34,613 bases of DNA from Jatrophihabitans sp. (GTDB lineage: Bacteria; Actinomycetota; Actinomycetes; Mycobacteriales; Jatrophihabitantaceae): positions 1 through 34,613 of the forward strand of contig JAOPUX010000165.1 of assembly GCA_025963285.1 (NCBI GenBank). The letters are read 5' to 3'. Made by a program: the position numbers and the translations under genes. How positions within the stretch are numbered: the stretch's first letter is position 1; the number at the start of each line of letters is the position of its first letter. The notes below the pieces were generated by a model. It was not told the origin of the DNA, ran no database searches, and was given only the letters and a program-made list of their open reading frames with translations. Positions 16,154-24,750 of this stretch are shown here, in pieces.

Positions 16154-16672
16154 ATGTACACCAAGCTCCTTCAGCGTCGCCGTGAGCTCGACAACAAGGA
16201 GGGTGGCTTCACCCTCATCGAGCTCCTCGTGGTCGTCGTGATCATCGGCATCCTCGTCGCGATCGCGATCCCGCTGTACCTGCACTTCGAGAACGGTGCG
16301 AAGACGAGCGGCGCCGAGGCCGACGTCCACGGCCTGACCAACCTGGTCAAGCTCTGCCAGTCGGACAACAACGGGAACCTCCCGGCCACTGTCGCGGCCC
16401 CGTCCGCCCCGGCGGCCAGCGCGCACCTGACCTTCGCCTTCGCCGAGACCGCGTGCGCCGCGGACACCGAGCAGCTCTCGGCCGGTGACTACGCCGGGTA
16501 CACCCAGGGCACCTACACCCCGGCCGTCCCCGCCAACGGCAGCAACCCCGCCGTGGCTGCCTCGTTCGCCGCCTCCACGTCGGGTACCGACTTCGAACTG
16601 ACGGTCACCAACGTCTCCTCGGGCAAGATCGCCACCTACGAGAGCGCCACCGGTCAGACGACCCTGCACTGA
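16154..16672 (+). CDS. pilA: Major type IV pilin
   Basis: A 172-residue prepilin. ATG 16154 follows AGGAG at seven bases. The prepilin peptidase site is KEGG|FTLIELLVVVV, cut after Gly18 to leave Phe1 and Glu5 of the mature protein. It is followed by a perfect 20-residue hydrophobic helix ending AIAIPLYL. The globular head has one cysteine pair (Cys68 and Cys101) that could bound a D-region, and an Ala/Thr/Ser-rich C-terminal sheet. The good ribosome site, the hairpins on both sides and the canonical N-terminus single this out as the main pilus subunit among the four pilin-like genes here. Confidence 0.93.
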   Translation: MYTKLLQRRRELDNKEGGFTLIELLVVVVIIGILVAIAIPLYLHFENGAKTSGAEADVHGLTNLVKLCQSDNNGNLPATVAAPSAPAASAHLTFAFAETACAADTEQLSAGDYAGYTQGTYTPAVPANGSNPAVAASFAASTSGTDFELTVTNVSSGKIATYESATGQTTLH

Positions 16673-16685
16673 CCATCTCTGAGCT

Positions 16686-16723
16686 CCAGGTGGGGGCGGG
16701 ACCCTCCGCCCGCCCCCACCTGG
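16686..16723 (+). terminator. 15-bp perfect hairpin after pilA
   Basis: CCAGGTGGGGGCGGG (16686-16700) pairs perfectly with 16709-16723 around an eight-base loop, 13 bp after the pilA stop and 47 bp before the next start. There is no T-run, so it is better read as a partial terminator or an mRNA 3'-end stabiliser. It would give more pilA message than downstream message. Confidence 0.7.
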
Positions 16724-16769
16724 ACTATCGCCACACCCATCCCGCAGTCACCGGTCTGGAGGTGTCCCC

Positions 16770-17237
16770 ATGCGCTCTCGTCACTTCGCTCGTACCCGTC
16801 GGGGGGCATCACCCCGGCGGCGGCGCCCAGCCAGCGGCGACGACTCCGGCTTCATCCTCATCGAGGCCGTCGTCTCCTCCATCCTCTTTCTCATCGTCGC
16901 CGCCGCGGCCTCGGCGGCCGTGATCATCGGCATCCAGTCGAACGGCGCGACGTCCAGCCGGGTGGGCGCGTCGAACGTCGCCCAGCAGGCGATCCAGCAG
17001 GCCGTGGGCACGCCGCGTGCCAGCCTCACCGCCGCGCCGAACGCCACCACCACGGTGACGGTCGGCAATCAGACCTACCGCGTCGCCCGGTCCATCAGCT
17101 ACGCCCCGGCCACCTCCACCGGCTGCCCGACCGCCGTCAACACGAGCACGCCACAGGTGATCGTCGTCCACGTCTCCGTCGCACCCGTCGCGAGCAGCTC
17201 ACGGTCGGTCCAGATGGACACCGTGATCGCATGCTGA
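16770..17237 (+). CDS. Minor pilin, PilV-like
   Basis: A 155-residue prepilin-like protein. ATG 16770 has GGAGGTG five bases before it. A long Arg-rich leader (1-27) ends in DSG|FILIEAVVSSILFLIV, giving a prepilin peptidase site with Glu at mature position 5 and a hydrophobic helix. The short head has two cysteines (in STGCPT and as the final residue, Cys155) that may be linked. Position directly after the major pilin and before a PilW-like gene suits a PilV/GspI-type minor pilin that primes assembly. Sequence alone does not separate PilV from other minor classes. Confidence 0.85.
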   Translation: MRSRHFARTRRGASPRRRRPASGDDSGFILIEAVVSSILFLIVAAAASAAVIIGIQSNGATSSRVGASNVAQQAIQQAVGTPRASLTAAPNATTTVTVGNQTYRVARSISYAPATSTGCPTAVNTSTPQVIVVHVSVAPVASSSRSVQMDTVIAC

Positions 17238-17869
17238 GCGACAGGTTCATCGATGACGATCGCGGCACGACGCTCATCGAGCTCATGGTCGGCATGCTCA
17301 TCTGCGCAATCCTCGGCTCGCTCGCCCTCAGCTGGTTCCTGAACTCCGACACGGTCAACCAGGCCACCACGAGCTCCAACTCGTCCACCGCTAGCGCGCG
17401 CTACGTGCTGCAGCAGTGGGCGAAGATGGTGCAGCTCGCCGGCACTGGCAACGGGACGACCAGCACCACCAACGGCATCACCGCGATCTCGCCGACCTCC
17501 ATCACCTTCAACGCCTACCTCAACAACCCGACCGTCTGCCCGACCGGCACCTCGTGCAGCGCCCTGGCAACCTCGACGGTGACGCTGGCGCTTACCAGCA
17601 ACCAGCTCACCGAGTCGATCGGTGGGCACAGCCCGTCCGTCGACTTCTCCAGCCAGACGGGCACCGTCACCCCCGTCACGACCGGCGGCTGCGTCTTCAC
17701 CCCGTACGCCAATTCGACACCGCTCGGCTGCTCGAACCTCACGACCACCCAGCTGGCACAGATCACGTCGCTGTCGATCGCCTTCACCGCGACGACGAGC
17801 ACCAAACACAAGGCGACGTACCAGACCTCGGCCGCGCTGGTGCCGGCCCGGACGTCGGTGTCGTCGTGA
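17231..17869 (+). CDS. Minor pilin, PilW-like
   Basis: A 212-residue prepilin-like protein overlapping the preceding gene by seven bases. The leader MLSDRFIDDDRG is followed by the cleavage point before TTLIELMVGMLICAIL, with Glu5 retained. The helix continues to about residue 36. The head is Ser/Thr-rich and holds four cysteines in two close groups (CPTGTSC and GGC...LGC). Size and the LIELMVG start resemble PilW/GspJ minor pilins. It overlaps the next start by GTGA, indicating coupled translation of the minor-pilin set. Confidence 0.85.
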   Translation: MLSDRFIDDDRGTTLIELMVGMLICAILGSLALSWFLNSDTVNQATTSSNSSTASARYVLQQWAKMVQLAGTGNGTTSTTNGITAISPTSITFNAYLNNPTVCPTGTSCSALATSTVTLALTSNQLTESIGGHSPSVDFSSQTGTVTPVTTGGCVFTPYANSTPLGCSNLTTTQLAQITSLSIAFTATTSTKHKATYQTSAALVPARTSVSS

Positions 17870-19860
17870 TCCGGCCGCGGCACCGCGGTGAGGACGACGG
17901 CTTCATCCTGCCGTACATGCTGCTCGTGATCATGCTGATCATGGCGGGGACGGCGACCATGCTCGCCACCGTCGCGAACAACATCGTCCCGGCGCGGGCA
18001 AGCCAGGACCAGGAGGCCGCAACGTCACTCGCCCAGGCCGGAATCCAGGTCTACGTCGCCGAGCTCAACGCGCACTGCAGCAACTACTACCAGTACACCT
18101 CGGGCTACTCGGTGCAGGAGTGCAGCTGGCCGGCGAGCTACACCAAGACCACCCCGCTGACGAGTGGCAACGCTGGCGCTCCCGCCACCTCCACCGGCAC
18201 GTACCAGGTCTATGCCACCAACTACAGCGGCTTCCTGAACAAGAACAACGACGACCTCCGCATCGTCTCCACCGGCAAGTCCGGTCAGCACAAGGTCACG
18301 CTGGTCGCGGACGTCTCCGGGGTGCCGAACCTGCTGCGCTTCGCCTACTTCACCGACCGTGAGTCGGTCAGCCCGGCATTCCTGGCGAGCTACTACCCCA
18401 GCCGGACGATCAGCGTCGCAAATGGCAGCGGCTCGCTCATCACCGCGCTGCAGAGCCTGCTCGGGCTGAGCACCTCCTCCACCGTCAGCTGGCCCGGCGT
18501 GACGACGGCGAACGCCGCCACCTGCGGGAACCTCTGGTACACGGCTGGTTCGGCGACCGGGCGAGGCGTCGCCGGCGACAGCGTGGCCGAGTCCTCGACA
18601 TCGACGACCTCCGCACTTAACTCGCAGGCGCTGACCCACAGCTGCTCGGTCGACTTCAGCTACGGCATGAACTTCAACGGCCCGGTGTACAGCCAGGACG
18701 CCTTCTTGCTCAGCGACGGGGTCACCAGCAGCGGGGTGACGAGCACCGGCCCCAACTTCAGCGTCCCCACCCCGTGCAACACGACCACCCAGCTGACCAC
18801 CTGCGAGAACCTGCCGCCGGCCTCCACAGCCTGGTCCACCAGCGCCACACCGGCGACGTCGTCGGCTGCCCCGTACCGCAGCGTGACGCTGGGCGGCACG
18901 CCGACCACCAACAACAGCGGCCTCGCACCAGTGCAGATCAGCCCGTTCAACGTCGCCCTCCCAACTTCGATCTCCGACGCCGCGCAGTACGCCACCTGCA
19001 CCTACCCGGCAAGTACGACCTTCACGGTCAGCGGCTCGACCGTGACGGCCAGCTCCACCGGCACACCGATCGCCTCCTGCCCCACCGCCGTCGCGATCAG
19101 CAAGACCACGCTCTATGTCAACGGCACCGCGACGATCAACGCCGGCGGCAGCCTGACGAGCGGCGAGCTCAGCATTGCCGCGACGGGCGACATCGTCCTC
19201 AACGGCAGCCTCACCACATCAGCGCACGTGCCCACGACACTCAACGAGTACGGCGAGCACGCGGTGAGCAACGGGGTCCCGGCGATCGACCTGATCGCCC
19301 AGGGCAGCGTCCGGATGGCGCACACGGTCACCTGCGCCAGCGGCTCACCGAGCAGCGGCTACTGCGCCAACGACATCACCGGGCTCTACGCCACGAGCCA
19401 GGCCGGCGGAGTCGTCAACGCCGACGGGACGCTGAAGTCCACCCACCCCGCGCGGCAGTACTGCAACAGCTCCGGCAACGCCTACCCCTGCACCGGCGGC
19501 ACCGCGAGCACCTGCGACTCGAGCAGCACCAACACCGAGATCGACGCAGCCGTCATCGCCCTGACCGGGTCGTTCCAGACCGACAACTACAACCGCGGCT
19601 GCTCGCTGGGCACGGTCACGGTCGACGGGGGCGTCTACACCTACTACCGGGGGCCGCTCGGCCAGGAGTGGGAGGTGCCGTCAGCCGGCGCCACCGCGCG
19701 GTCGTACTCCGGTTACAAGCTGCAGATCAACTACGTCAGCCTCGAGCGCGCGGGCCTGCCGTACGTCCCCGCCCTGCAGGGCGTGGACAACCGCACACTG
19801 AACGGCCTCGCCTCCACCTCGGCCTGGCACGTCCTGTCAGTCTCAGGAGCGGCATCATGA
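17866..19860 (+). CDS. Large pilin-like protein lacking Glu5; PilX/GspK-like tip candidate
   Basis: A 664-residue protein from GTG 17866, overlapping the PilW-like stop. The N-terminus GEDDG|FILPYMLLVIMLIMAGTA is a prepilin leader and helix, but mature position 5 is Tyr, not Glu. Loss of Glu5 is known in GspK/PilX-type subunits that cap the filament, since they need no neighbour above them. The helix is followed by ATSLAQAGIQVYVAELN, as in PilX proteins. The very large head (about 600 residues) has many paired cysteines. A central stretch (about 405-450; LYVNGTATINAGGSLTSG then LSIAATGDIVLNGSL in outline) looks like a beta-helix of the DUF7305 kind. It probably sits at the pilus tip and could bind a surface or ligand. 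The head itself is unrecognised. Confidence 0.8.
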   Translation: MIRPRHRGEDDGFILPYMLLVIMLIMAGTATMLATVANNIVPARASQDQEAATSLAQAGIQVYVAELNAHCSNYYQYTSGYSVQECSWPASYTKTTPLTSGNAGAPATSTGTYQVYATNYSGFLNKNNDDLRIVSTGKSGQHKVTLVADVSGVPNLLRFAYFTDRESVSPAFLASYYPSRTISVANGSGSLITALQSLLGLSTSSTVSWPGVTTANAATCGNLWYTAGSATGRGVAGDSVAESSTSTTSALNSQALTHSCSVDFSYGMNFNGPVYSQDAFLLSDGVTSSGVTSTGPNFSVPTPCNTTTQLTTCENLPPASTAWSTSATPATSSAAPYRSVTLGGTPTTNNSGLAPVQISPFNVALPTSISDAAQYATCTYPASTTFTVSGSTVTASSTGTPIASCPTAVAISKTTLYVNGTATINAGGSLTSGELSIAATGDIVLNGSLTTSAHVPTTLNEYGEHAVSNGVPAIDLIAQGSVRMAHTVTCASGSPSSGYCANDITGLYATSQAGGVVNADGTLKSTHPARQYCNSSGNAYPCTGGTASTCDSSSTNTEIDAAVIALTGSFQTDNYNRGCSLGTVTVDGGVYTYYRGPLGQEWEVPSAGATARSYSGYKLQINYVSLERAGLPYVPALQGVDNRTLNGLASTSAWHVLSVSGAAS

Positions 19861-20708
19861 CCGCGCCACTGCCGCTCGTCGGACTGCTGGGCGTCCTCGG
19901 CCTGGCGATCGGCTCGTTCCTCAATGTCGTGATCTACCGGGTTCCGCGGCAGCAGTCGATCCTCTTCCCGGCCTCGCACTGCCCGTCGTGCGACGAGCCC
20001 ATCAAGACCCGGCACAACGTCCCCGTGCTGGGGTGGCTGATGCTGCGCGGCCGCTGCGCCACGTGCCGGCAGCCGATCAGCCCGCGGTACCCCCTCGTCG
20101 AGGCCGGGACGGCAGCGCTCTTCATCGCGGTAACCCTGCGCTTCGGCATCTCCCTGCAGCTGCCGGCCTACCTCTTCATGGCCGCGGTCGGCCTGACGCT
20201 TGCAATGATCGACTTCGACGTGCACCGGCTGCCCGACTCGATCGTCCTCCCGGCCTACATCGTGAGCGTGCTGCTCCTGATGCCCGCCGGGGCCGGCGAC
20301 GGCGCGTGGTGGCCGGCCAGCCGAGCGCTGCTCGGCGCCATCGCCCTCGGTTCCATCTACTTCACCCTCGCCCTCGCCTACCCGGTCGGCGCGACGTTCG
20401 GCGACGCCAAGCTCGCCGGGCTGCTCGGCTTCTATCTCGGCTGGCTCTCCTGGCCGGCCGTGCTCATCGGCGCGCTCGGCGGCCTGGCAGTGGCCGCGGT
20501 GGGCGGCGTCATCACCGGCTCAGGCGGCGTCACTGGCCCAGGTTCCGTCAAGAGCCCAGGCGCCGTCACCGGTTCGGCAGACCCCGCCGCCGAGGTCGGC
20601 GTGCGGAGCATCGCGCTCGGCACCTGCCTGGTCGTGGCGGCCGGAACCGCCGTCTTCTTCACCACCCCGGTCGTCAGCTGGTACGGCTCCCTCGTGGGTG
20701 CCTCGTGA
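19857..20708 (+). CDS. pilD: Prepilin peptidase / N-methyltransferase PilD
   Basis: A 283-residue polytopic membrane protease with AGGAG seven bases before ATG 19857, which overlaps the previous stop. The N-terminal GSFLNVVIYRVP, the cytosolic double Cys pair HCPSC (about 42-46) and RCATC (about 66-70), and the two aspartates in AMIDFDVHRLPD and TFGDAKLAG are all as expected of A24 aspartyl prepilin peptidases. It would cleave and methylate the four pilin-like proteins encoded upstream. Between the last two helices it has a Gly-rich insert of hexapeptide-like repeats (GGVITGS, GGVTGP, GSVKSP, GAVTGS; DNA about 20503-20577) that is unusual for the family. Confidence 0.93.
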   Translation: MTAPLPLVGLLGVLGLAIGSFLNVVIYRVPRQQSILFPASHCPSCDEPIKTRHNVPVLGWLMLRGRCATCRQPISPRYPLVEAGTAALFIAVTLRFGISLQLPAYLFMAAVGLTLAMIDFDVHRLPDSIVLPAYIVSVLLLMPAGAGDGAWWPASRALLGAIALGSIYFTLALAYPVGATFGDAKLAGLLGFYLGWLSWPAVLIGALGGLAVAAVGGVITGSGGVTGPGSVKSPGAVTGSADPAAEVGVRSIALGTCLVVAAGTAVFFTTPVVSWYGSLVGAS

Positions 20709-20748
20709 ACTCCACAACTGCAACACCCCCGCTTGAGAGGAACCCATC

Positions 20749-21774
20749 GTGGTCGCACTAGCACCCATCGGACTGGACATCGGATCTACCTCGATCCGCG
20801 CGGTCGAGGTCGCTCGGACGAAGGACCGGCCCGTCATCAACAACTTCGGCCAGGCGCTCCTGCCGCCGGGCGCGGTCGAGGGCGGCGTGGTCAAGGACGA
20901 GCGGGCGGTGTCAGCGGCCCTGAAGCAGCTCTGGACCTCCCAGGGCTTCTCGACCCGCAACGTCGCGCTGGGTGTCACCCATCAGCAGGTGGTCGTGCGC
21001 GAGATCGAGGTGTCGAACCTGCCCCCGAAGGAGATGCGCCAGGCGCTCCCCTTCCAGGTGCGCGACGTGCTCCCCCTCCCGGTGGACGAGGCGATCCTCG
21101 ACTTCTACCCGCTGGAGGAGCCGGGCACCAACGACACGGTGATCGGGCTGTTGATCGCCGCCCCCAAGGAGGCCGTCAGCCAGCTGGTGCGGGCCGTCGA
21201 GCGAGCCGGCCTGCACGTGGAGTCCGTCGACCTCTCGGTCTTCGCAGCCTTGCGCGCGGCCGCCCATCTGGACAGCGACGCCGAGGCCGTCATCGACATC
21301 GGTGCCAACGGCACCAACATCGTGATCCACGAGGGTGGGGTGCCGCGCATCGTCCGGTCGATCCCACGTGGCGGCACCGAGATCACCAAGCTCATCGCCT
21401 CCCGGCTGGGGATGTCGGCCGCGGAGGCCGAGGTCCTCAAGTGCCGGGTCGGGCTCACCCGCGGCGAGGGGCTGGAGAGCGCGGAGGTGGTGGAGGAGGC
21501 GCTGCGCCCCCTGCTGAACGAGCTCCGCAGCTCGCTGAGCTACTACGCCACCGCGGCCGGCGCCCAGCCCGTTGCGCGGCTGGCCCTCATCGGCGGAGCG
21601 GCGCAGCTTCCGGGGCTGGTCGAGAAGCTGCAGACCACGCTCGGCGTCACCACCTTCCTCTCCGACCCGCTGCAGCGCGTGAGCGACTCACGGCGCGGCG
21701 GACGGCACGACGTCCTCGGACGGTTCCGCTCCTCCGCGGCCGTCTCGATCGGTCTCACCCTTGGAGCAGCGTGA
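20749..21774 (+). CDS. pilM: Type IV pilus actin-like assembly ATPase PilM
   Basis: A 341-residue cytosolic protein with GTG 20749 and GAGAGG eight bases upstream. It has an actin/FtsA-type fold: phosphate-1 loop GLDIGSTSIRAVEV (8-21), phosphate-2 region VIDIGANGTNIVIHEGG (about 181-197) and adenosine motif ALIGGAAQLPGL (about 280-291). PilM links the PilN tail to PilB/PilC inside the cell. The gene overlaps pilN by one base (TGATG). Confidence 0.93.
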   Translation: MVALAPIGLDIGSTSIRAVEVARTKDRPVINNFGQALLPPGAVEGGVVKDERAVSAALKQLWTSQGFSTRNVALGVTHQQVVVREIEVSNLPPKEMRQALPFQVRDVLPLPVDEAILDFYPLEEPGTNDTVIGLLIAAPKEAVSQLVRAVERAGLHVESVDLSVFAALRAAAHLDSDAEAVIDIGANGTNIVIHEGGVPRIVRSIPRGGTEITKLIASRLGMSAAEAEVLKCRVGLTRGEGLESAEVVEEALRPLLNELRSSLSYYATAAGAQPVARLALIGGAAQLPGLVEKLQTTLGVTTFLSDPLQRVSDSRRGGRHDVLGRFRSSAAVSIGLTLGAA

Positions 21775-22472
21775 TGAGCACCCTGACTGTTCCCCCTCGG
21801 CCCTATGCGGCTCCGACCGCTGAGTTCAGGGTGCCGCCCGTCCACGCCAACCTGCTGCCGGCCGAGCTGATCGCAGCCCGTGAAGGCAGCAAGGCACGCA
21901 AGGTGGTCCTGATCGCCGTCGCTGTCGCCGTCGTGCTGATGGCTGGCTGGACGACGGTCGCCAAGCTGCAGACGAACTCGGCGAAGTCCGACCTGCATCG
22001 CGCGCAGTCCATGGCCACCACCCTCACCCAGGAGCAGGGCAAGTACTCGACCCTCGTCACGGCCAAGGGTCGCGCTGCCCAGATCCAGAGCCAGCTGAGC
22101 AGCCTCATGGCCAATGACCTCAACTGGTCGAAGCTCTACACCTCGGTGCGCGGCGCCGCCCCGGGTGCGGTCGTCGTCATCGGGCTGGCGGGGCAGGTCA
22201 ACACCGCGGCCGCGGGGGCCGGTACGAATCCGAGCCAGATCTTCAACGCCACGAACCTGCCGACGATCGGCTCCCTGACGATTACCGGGACGGCCAAGAA
22301 CAAGTCGGCCGTGGCGACGTTCATGGACAACCTGACCAAGGTGCCCGGGATCGCCGCCCCGTATCCGACGAACGTGACGACGGCCGGTTCTGCGATCACC
22401 TTCGCGGCGACCTGCCTGATCACCAGCAAGGCCCTCGGCGGCCGCTACACCCCTGCGGGAGGCACCAAGTGA
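21774..22472 (+). CDS. pilN: Type IV pilus alignment protein PilN
   Basis: A 232-residue bitopic membrane protein. The cytosolic N-terminus contains the PilM-binding element VHANLLPAELIAAR (the NLLP motif, about 23-36). One helix follows (about 43-62), then a coiled-coil (KLQTNSAKSDLHRAQSMATTL) and an external ferredoxin-like domain. It starts on the last base of the pilM stop. In known systems PilN pairs with PilO. Confidence 0.88.
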   Translation: MSTLTVPPRPYAAPTAEFRVPPVHANLLPAELIAAREGSKARKVVLIAVAVAVVLMAGWTTVAKLQTNSAKSDLHRAQSMATTLTQEQGKYSTLVTAKGRAAQIQSQLSSLMANDLNWSKLYTSVRGAAPGAVVVIGLAGQVNTAAAGAGTNPSQIFNATNLPTIGSLTITGTAKNKSAVATFMDNLTKVPGIAAPYPTNVTTAGSAITFAATCLITSKALGGRYTPAGGTK

Positions 22473-23134
22473 TCACGCACCGCGCTGCACGGCTCTGGCT
22501 GATCGGCGGCGGGGTGGCCGTCGCCCTTATCCTCCTCGCGGGCTGGCTGATGTTCGTCAGCCCGCAGCACAGCCAGACCAGTAAGACGAACGCGCAGCTG
22601 ACCTCGGCCAAGCTGCAGGACGACGCCCTTCGGCAGCGCCTCGCCGACCTCGCTGCGGAGAACAAGAACGTCGCGAAGTACACCGCTGCCCTTGCCCGTG
22701 AGCAGGCCGCGCTGCCGGGCAACGACGGCCTGCCCGACTTCCTGCGTCAGCTCCAGACCATCGGGACGTCCACGCTGGTGACCGTCGCTCAGCTCAGCGC
22801 CTCGGCACCGGGACCGGTCGCGGCAGCCGCACCGACGGGCACCGCGCAGGCCAGCACCACTCAGGTAGCGGCGACCGCGCCGTCCGGGATTTACGCGATC
22901 CCGATCAGCCTGAGCGTCACCGGCACGACAGACCACGTCATCCAGTTCGTCCAGCAGCTGCAGGAGGTCCAGCCCCGCGCCGTCCTCGTGACGCAGGCGA
23001 CCCTGGGGCAGGGCGCCTCATCAGCCCCCGGCGGAGGGGGAACCTCACTCCAGCTGTCCATGGAGGCGTTCGTGGCCGCCACCCCGGCGGCTACCGCGGC
23101 CACGCCCGTGGCTGCCCCGACGAGCGGCAGCTGA
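22469..23134 (+). CDS. pilO: Type IV pilus alignment protein PilO
   Basis: A 221-residue bitopic protein from GTG 22469, overlapping the pilN stop (GTGA). One helix (about 9-29) is followed by a coiled-coil (about 36-75, LTSAKLQDDALRQRLADLAAENKNV in outline) and a PilO-like domain split by an Ala/Thr/Pro-rich linker (about 110-140). The C-terminus is a low-complexity Ala/Pro tail. It is the last gene of the operon. No pilP or pilQ follows, as expected without an outer membrane. Confidence 0.85.
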   Translation: MITHRAARLWLIGGGVAVALILLAGWLMFVSPQHSQTSKTNAQLTSAKLQDDALRQRLADLAAENKNVAKYTAALAREQAALPGNDGLPDFLRQLQTIGTSTLVTVAQLSASAPGPVAAAAPTGTAQASTTQVAATAPSGIYAIPISLSVTGTTDHVIQFVQQLQEVQPRAVLVTQATLGQGASSAPGGGGTSLQLSMEAFVAATPAATAATPVAAPTSGS

Positions 23135-23176
23135 CCGGCCGGCAAACAGTGCCGAGCAACTACCCCTGGGATAGAG

Positions 23177-23773
23177 CTACTGCGGGGGGTAGGGCTGCGT
23201 CGGCGGGTAGGGGGGCTGGCCCGCGGCCGGCGGCTGCTGCTGGTACGGCTGCTGCGGCGGCTGGGCGTAGCCACCCACCCGCCGGCTGCCGTCCTCCTCG
23301 ATGAGCCGGTTCAGCAGCTGCTGCTGCTGGTCCGAGCGTGGGATGTTCGTCAGGTTCTCCGTGCCGTGCTCGCCTGCGGACTCGATCGTGAGCGTGCCCG
23401 CGCCCACCATCCGGTCCCAGAGCGACTGGCTGAAGGAGACGTCGCTGATGCGCTGGAGGGCGATGTCGCGGCCCGAGTGCCGCAGCACGCCGCGACGGAT
23501 GAGAACCCGGTGGGTGGTGATGACGTAGTGCGTGCTGCGCCAGCGGACCCACGGCGAGAGTGCGAGCCAGAACAGCAGGATCACGCCCACCACGATGATC
23601 GCGATGATCACCGGCTTGTGCGCGCCTCCGCTCGGTGCGAAGCCGATGCCGGCCCCACCCGCGGCGCAGATGACTATCAGCCAGAACGTCGCCGGCACCA
23701 GGGTGATCCAGTGCGGGTGAAGGTGCTCGACGACCTTCTCGTCGTTGGCGAGAACCTTTTCCGGATATGCCAC
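23177..23773 (-). CDS. Membrane protein with bacterial PH domain (bPH2)
   Basis: A 198-residue protein. GTG 23773 follows a perfect AGGAGG at five bases. It opens MAYPEKVLANDEKVVEHLHPHW, a strongly conserved start in actinobacterial homologues such as the Mycobacterium protein beside birA (Rv3278c, from memory). Two helices (about 23-45 and 53-76) are followed by a bPH2 domain with YVITTHRVLIRRGVLRH and IALQRISDVSFSQSLWDRM. A Pro/Gln/Tyr-rich tail (from about 166) ends the protein. Function is unknown. The gene is downstream of birA on the same strand with an 80-bp gap, and converges on pilO. Confidence 0.9.
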   Translation of the reverse strand: MAYPEKVLANDEKVVEHLHPHWITLVPATFWLIVICAAGGAGIGFAPSGGAHKPVIIAIIVVGVILLFWLALSPWVRWRSTHYVITTHRVLIRRGVLRHSGRDIALQRISDVSFSQSLWDRMVGAGTLTIESAGEHGTENLTNIPRSDQQQQLLNRLIEEDGSRRVGGYAQPPQQPYQQQPPAAGQPPYPPTQPYPPQ

Positions 23774-23853
23774 AACAGCCTCCTGATGAAGTTGGCAGCA
23801 GCGTAGCGGGCCGACGACGGATTGCCGATAACTCCGGGCAGCGGAGACGCTGC

Positions 23854-24657
23854 TCAGCTGCCGGGTCGGACGTGCTCGACATCGCCCGCACCGATCGTGC
23901 GCAGCTCGCCGCCGACCTCGACGCGCAGCCGCCCGTCGGAGTCGATCTCCACCGCACGTCCGGGCAGCGCCTCGCCGCCGAGCGTGGTGACGACGACGTC
24001 GCGGCCCAGGGTCGTGCAGGCCGCGCGGTAGGCGCCAGCTAGCCCGCAGGCCTCCGCGTCACCCGCGACATCCTCCCACTGCGCCACCCGCCGGTCGACG
24101 CGCGCCGCGATGGCCGCGAGCAGCCTCGTCCGGTCGAGGTCGGTCGCGCCGCAGAGCAGCAGCGAGGTGGCGGTCTGCACGGGCAGCTCGTCAGCGGTGA
24201 GCGACACGTTGAGGCCGATGCCGATCACCACCACCTCGCCGCTGGTCTGCGCGAGGATCCCGGCCAGCTTGCGCTCCTGCGGCCAGGCGAGCAGGTCGTT
24301 GGGCCACTTCACGCCCGCATCGACGCCGGTGACCTCGGCGACCGCTTCCCGCAGGGCCACGCCGGTGAGCAGCGGCAGCCAGCCCCAGCTGGCGATCGGG
24401 GCGGCCGGGCGCAGCAGCATCGAGAAGGTGAGCCCCGCCCGCGACGGGGTGACCCAGCTGCGCTCCAGCCGGCCCCGCCCGGCGACCTGGTCCTCGGCGA
24501 CGAGCAGGCTGCGGTCCGGGGCGTGCAGGTCGGCGATCAGGTCGGTGTTGGTCGAGCCGGTCTGCTCGACCACCTCGATCCGGGGCCATCGGGCCCCTAG
24601 CGCCGCACGCAGCGCGGCGGCGTCTATCGATGCCCTGGCCGGCAGCTGCGACTCCAT
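23854..24657 (-). CDS. birA: Biotin--[acetyl-CoA-carboxylase] ligase BirA
   Basis: A 267-residue class I biotin protein ligase without the N-terminal DNA-binding domain, so an enzyme but not a repressor. It activates biotin as biotinyl-AMP and attaches it to the biotin carrier domain of acyl-CoA carboxylase alpha chains. Motifs are QTGSTNTDL (32-40), the biotinyl-AMP loop GRGRLERSW (60-68) and KWPNDL (117-122), with GIGLNV (about 146-151) and a C-terminal SH3-like domain. The gene is divergent from accD5, a conserved actinobacterial pairing that makes biological sense. Confidence 0.95.
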   Translation of the reverse strand: MESQLPARASIDAAALRAALGARWPRIEVVEQTGSTNTDLIADLHAPDRSLLVAEDQVAGRGRLERSWVTPSRAGLTFSMLLRPAAPIASWGWLPLLTGVALREAVAEVTGVDAGVKWPNDLLAWPQERKLAGILAQTSGEVVVIGIGLNVSLTADELPVQTATSLLLCGATDLDRTRLLAAIAARVDRRVAQWEDVAGDAEACGLAGAYRAACTTLGRDVVVTTLGGEALPGRAVEIDSDGRLRVEVGGELRTIGAGDVEHVRPGS

Positions 24658-24733
24658 CCCGTCACCGTAGCTCCGGCGGCATCCACCACTGCCGTCAGAT
24701 CGGTCACTCGCCGTTCGGCAAGGGGACTACGCC

Positions 24734-24739
24734 TACTAA
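24734..24739 (+). promoter_or_regulatory. Candidate -10 element of accD5 (near-leaderless)
   Basis: TACTAA lies 11 bp before the accD5 ATG, so transcription would start about four to five bases before the start codon. No Shine-Dalgarno precedes that ATG, which agrees with a near-leaderless message. No convincing -35 is seen. Confidence 0.35.
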
Positions 24740-24750
24740 GCTCCGCCTTT

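Noticed and set aside
18774-19856. Long plus-strand frame (Arg/His/Gln rich) inside the 664-aa pilin-like gene, running on through pilD
   Set aside because: Only its 3' part, after 19857, is the real PilD frame; the upstream portion is a shadow of the pilin-like gene.
10531-23134. Possible type II secretion or Tad system in place of type IV pili
   Set aside because: A PilT with the AIRNLIREGK motif, PilM/N/O and a canonical FTLIE pilin identify T4P; TadA/B/C-type genes are absent.
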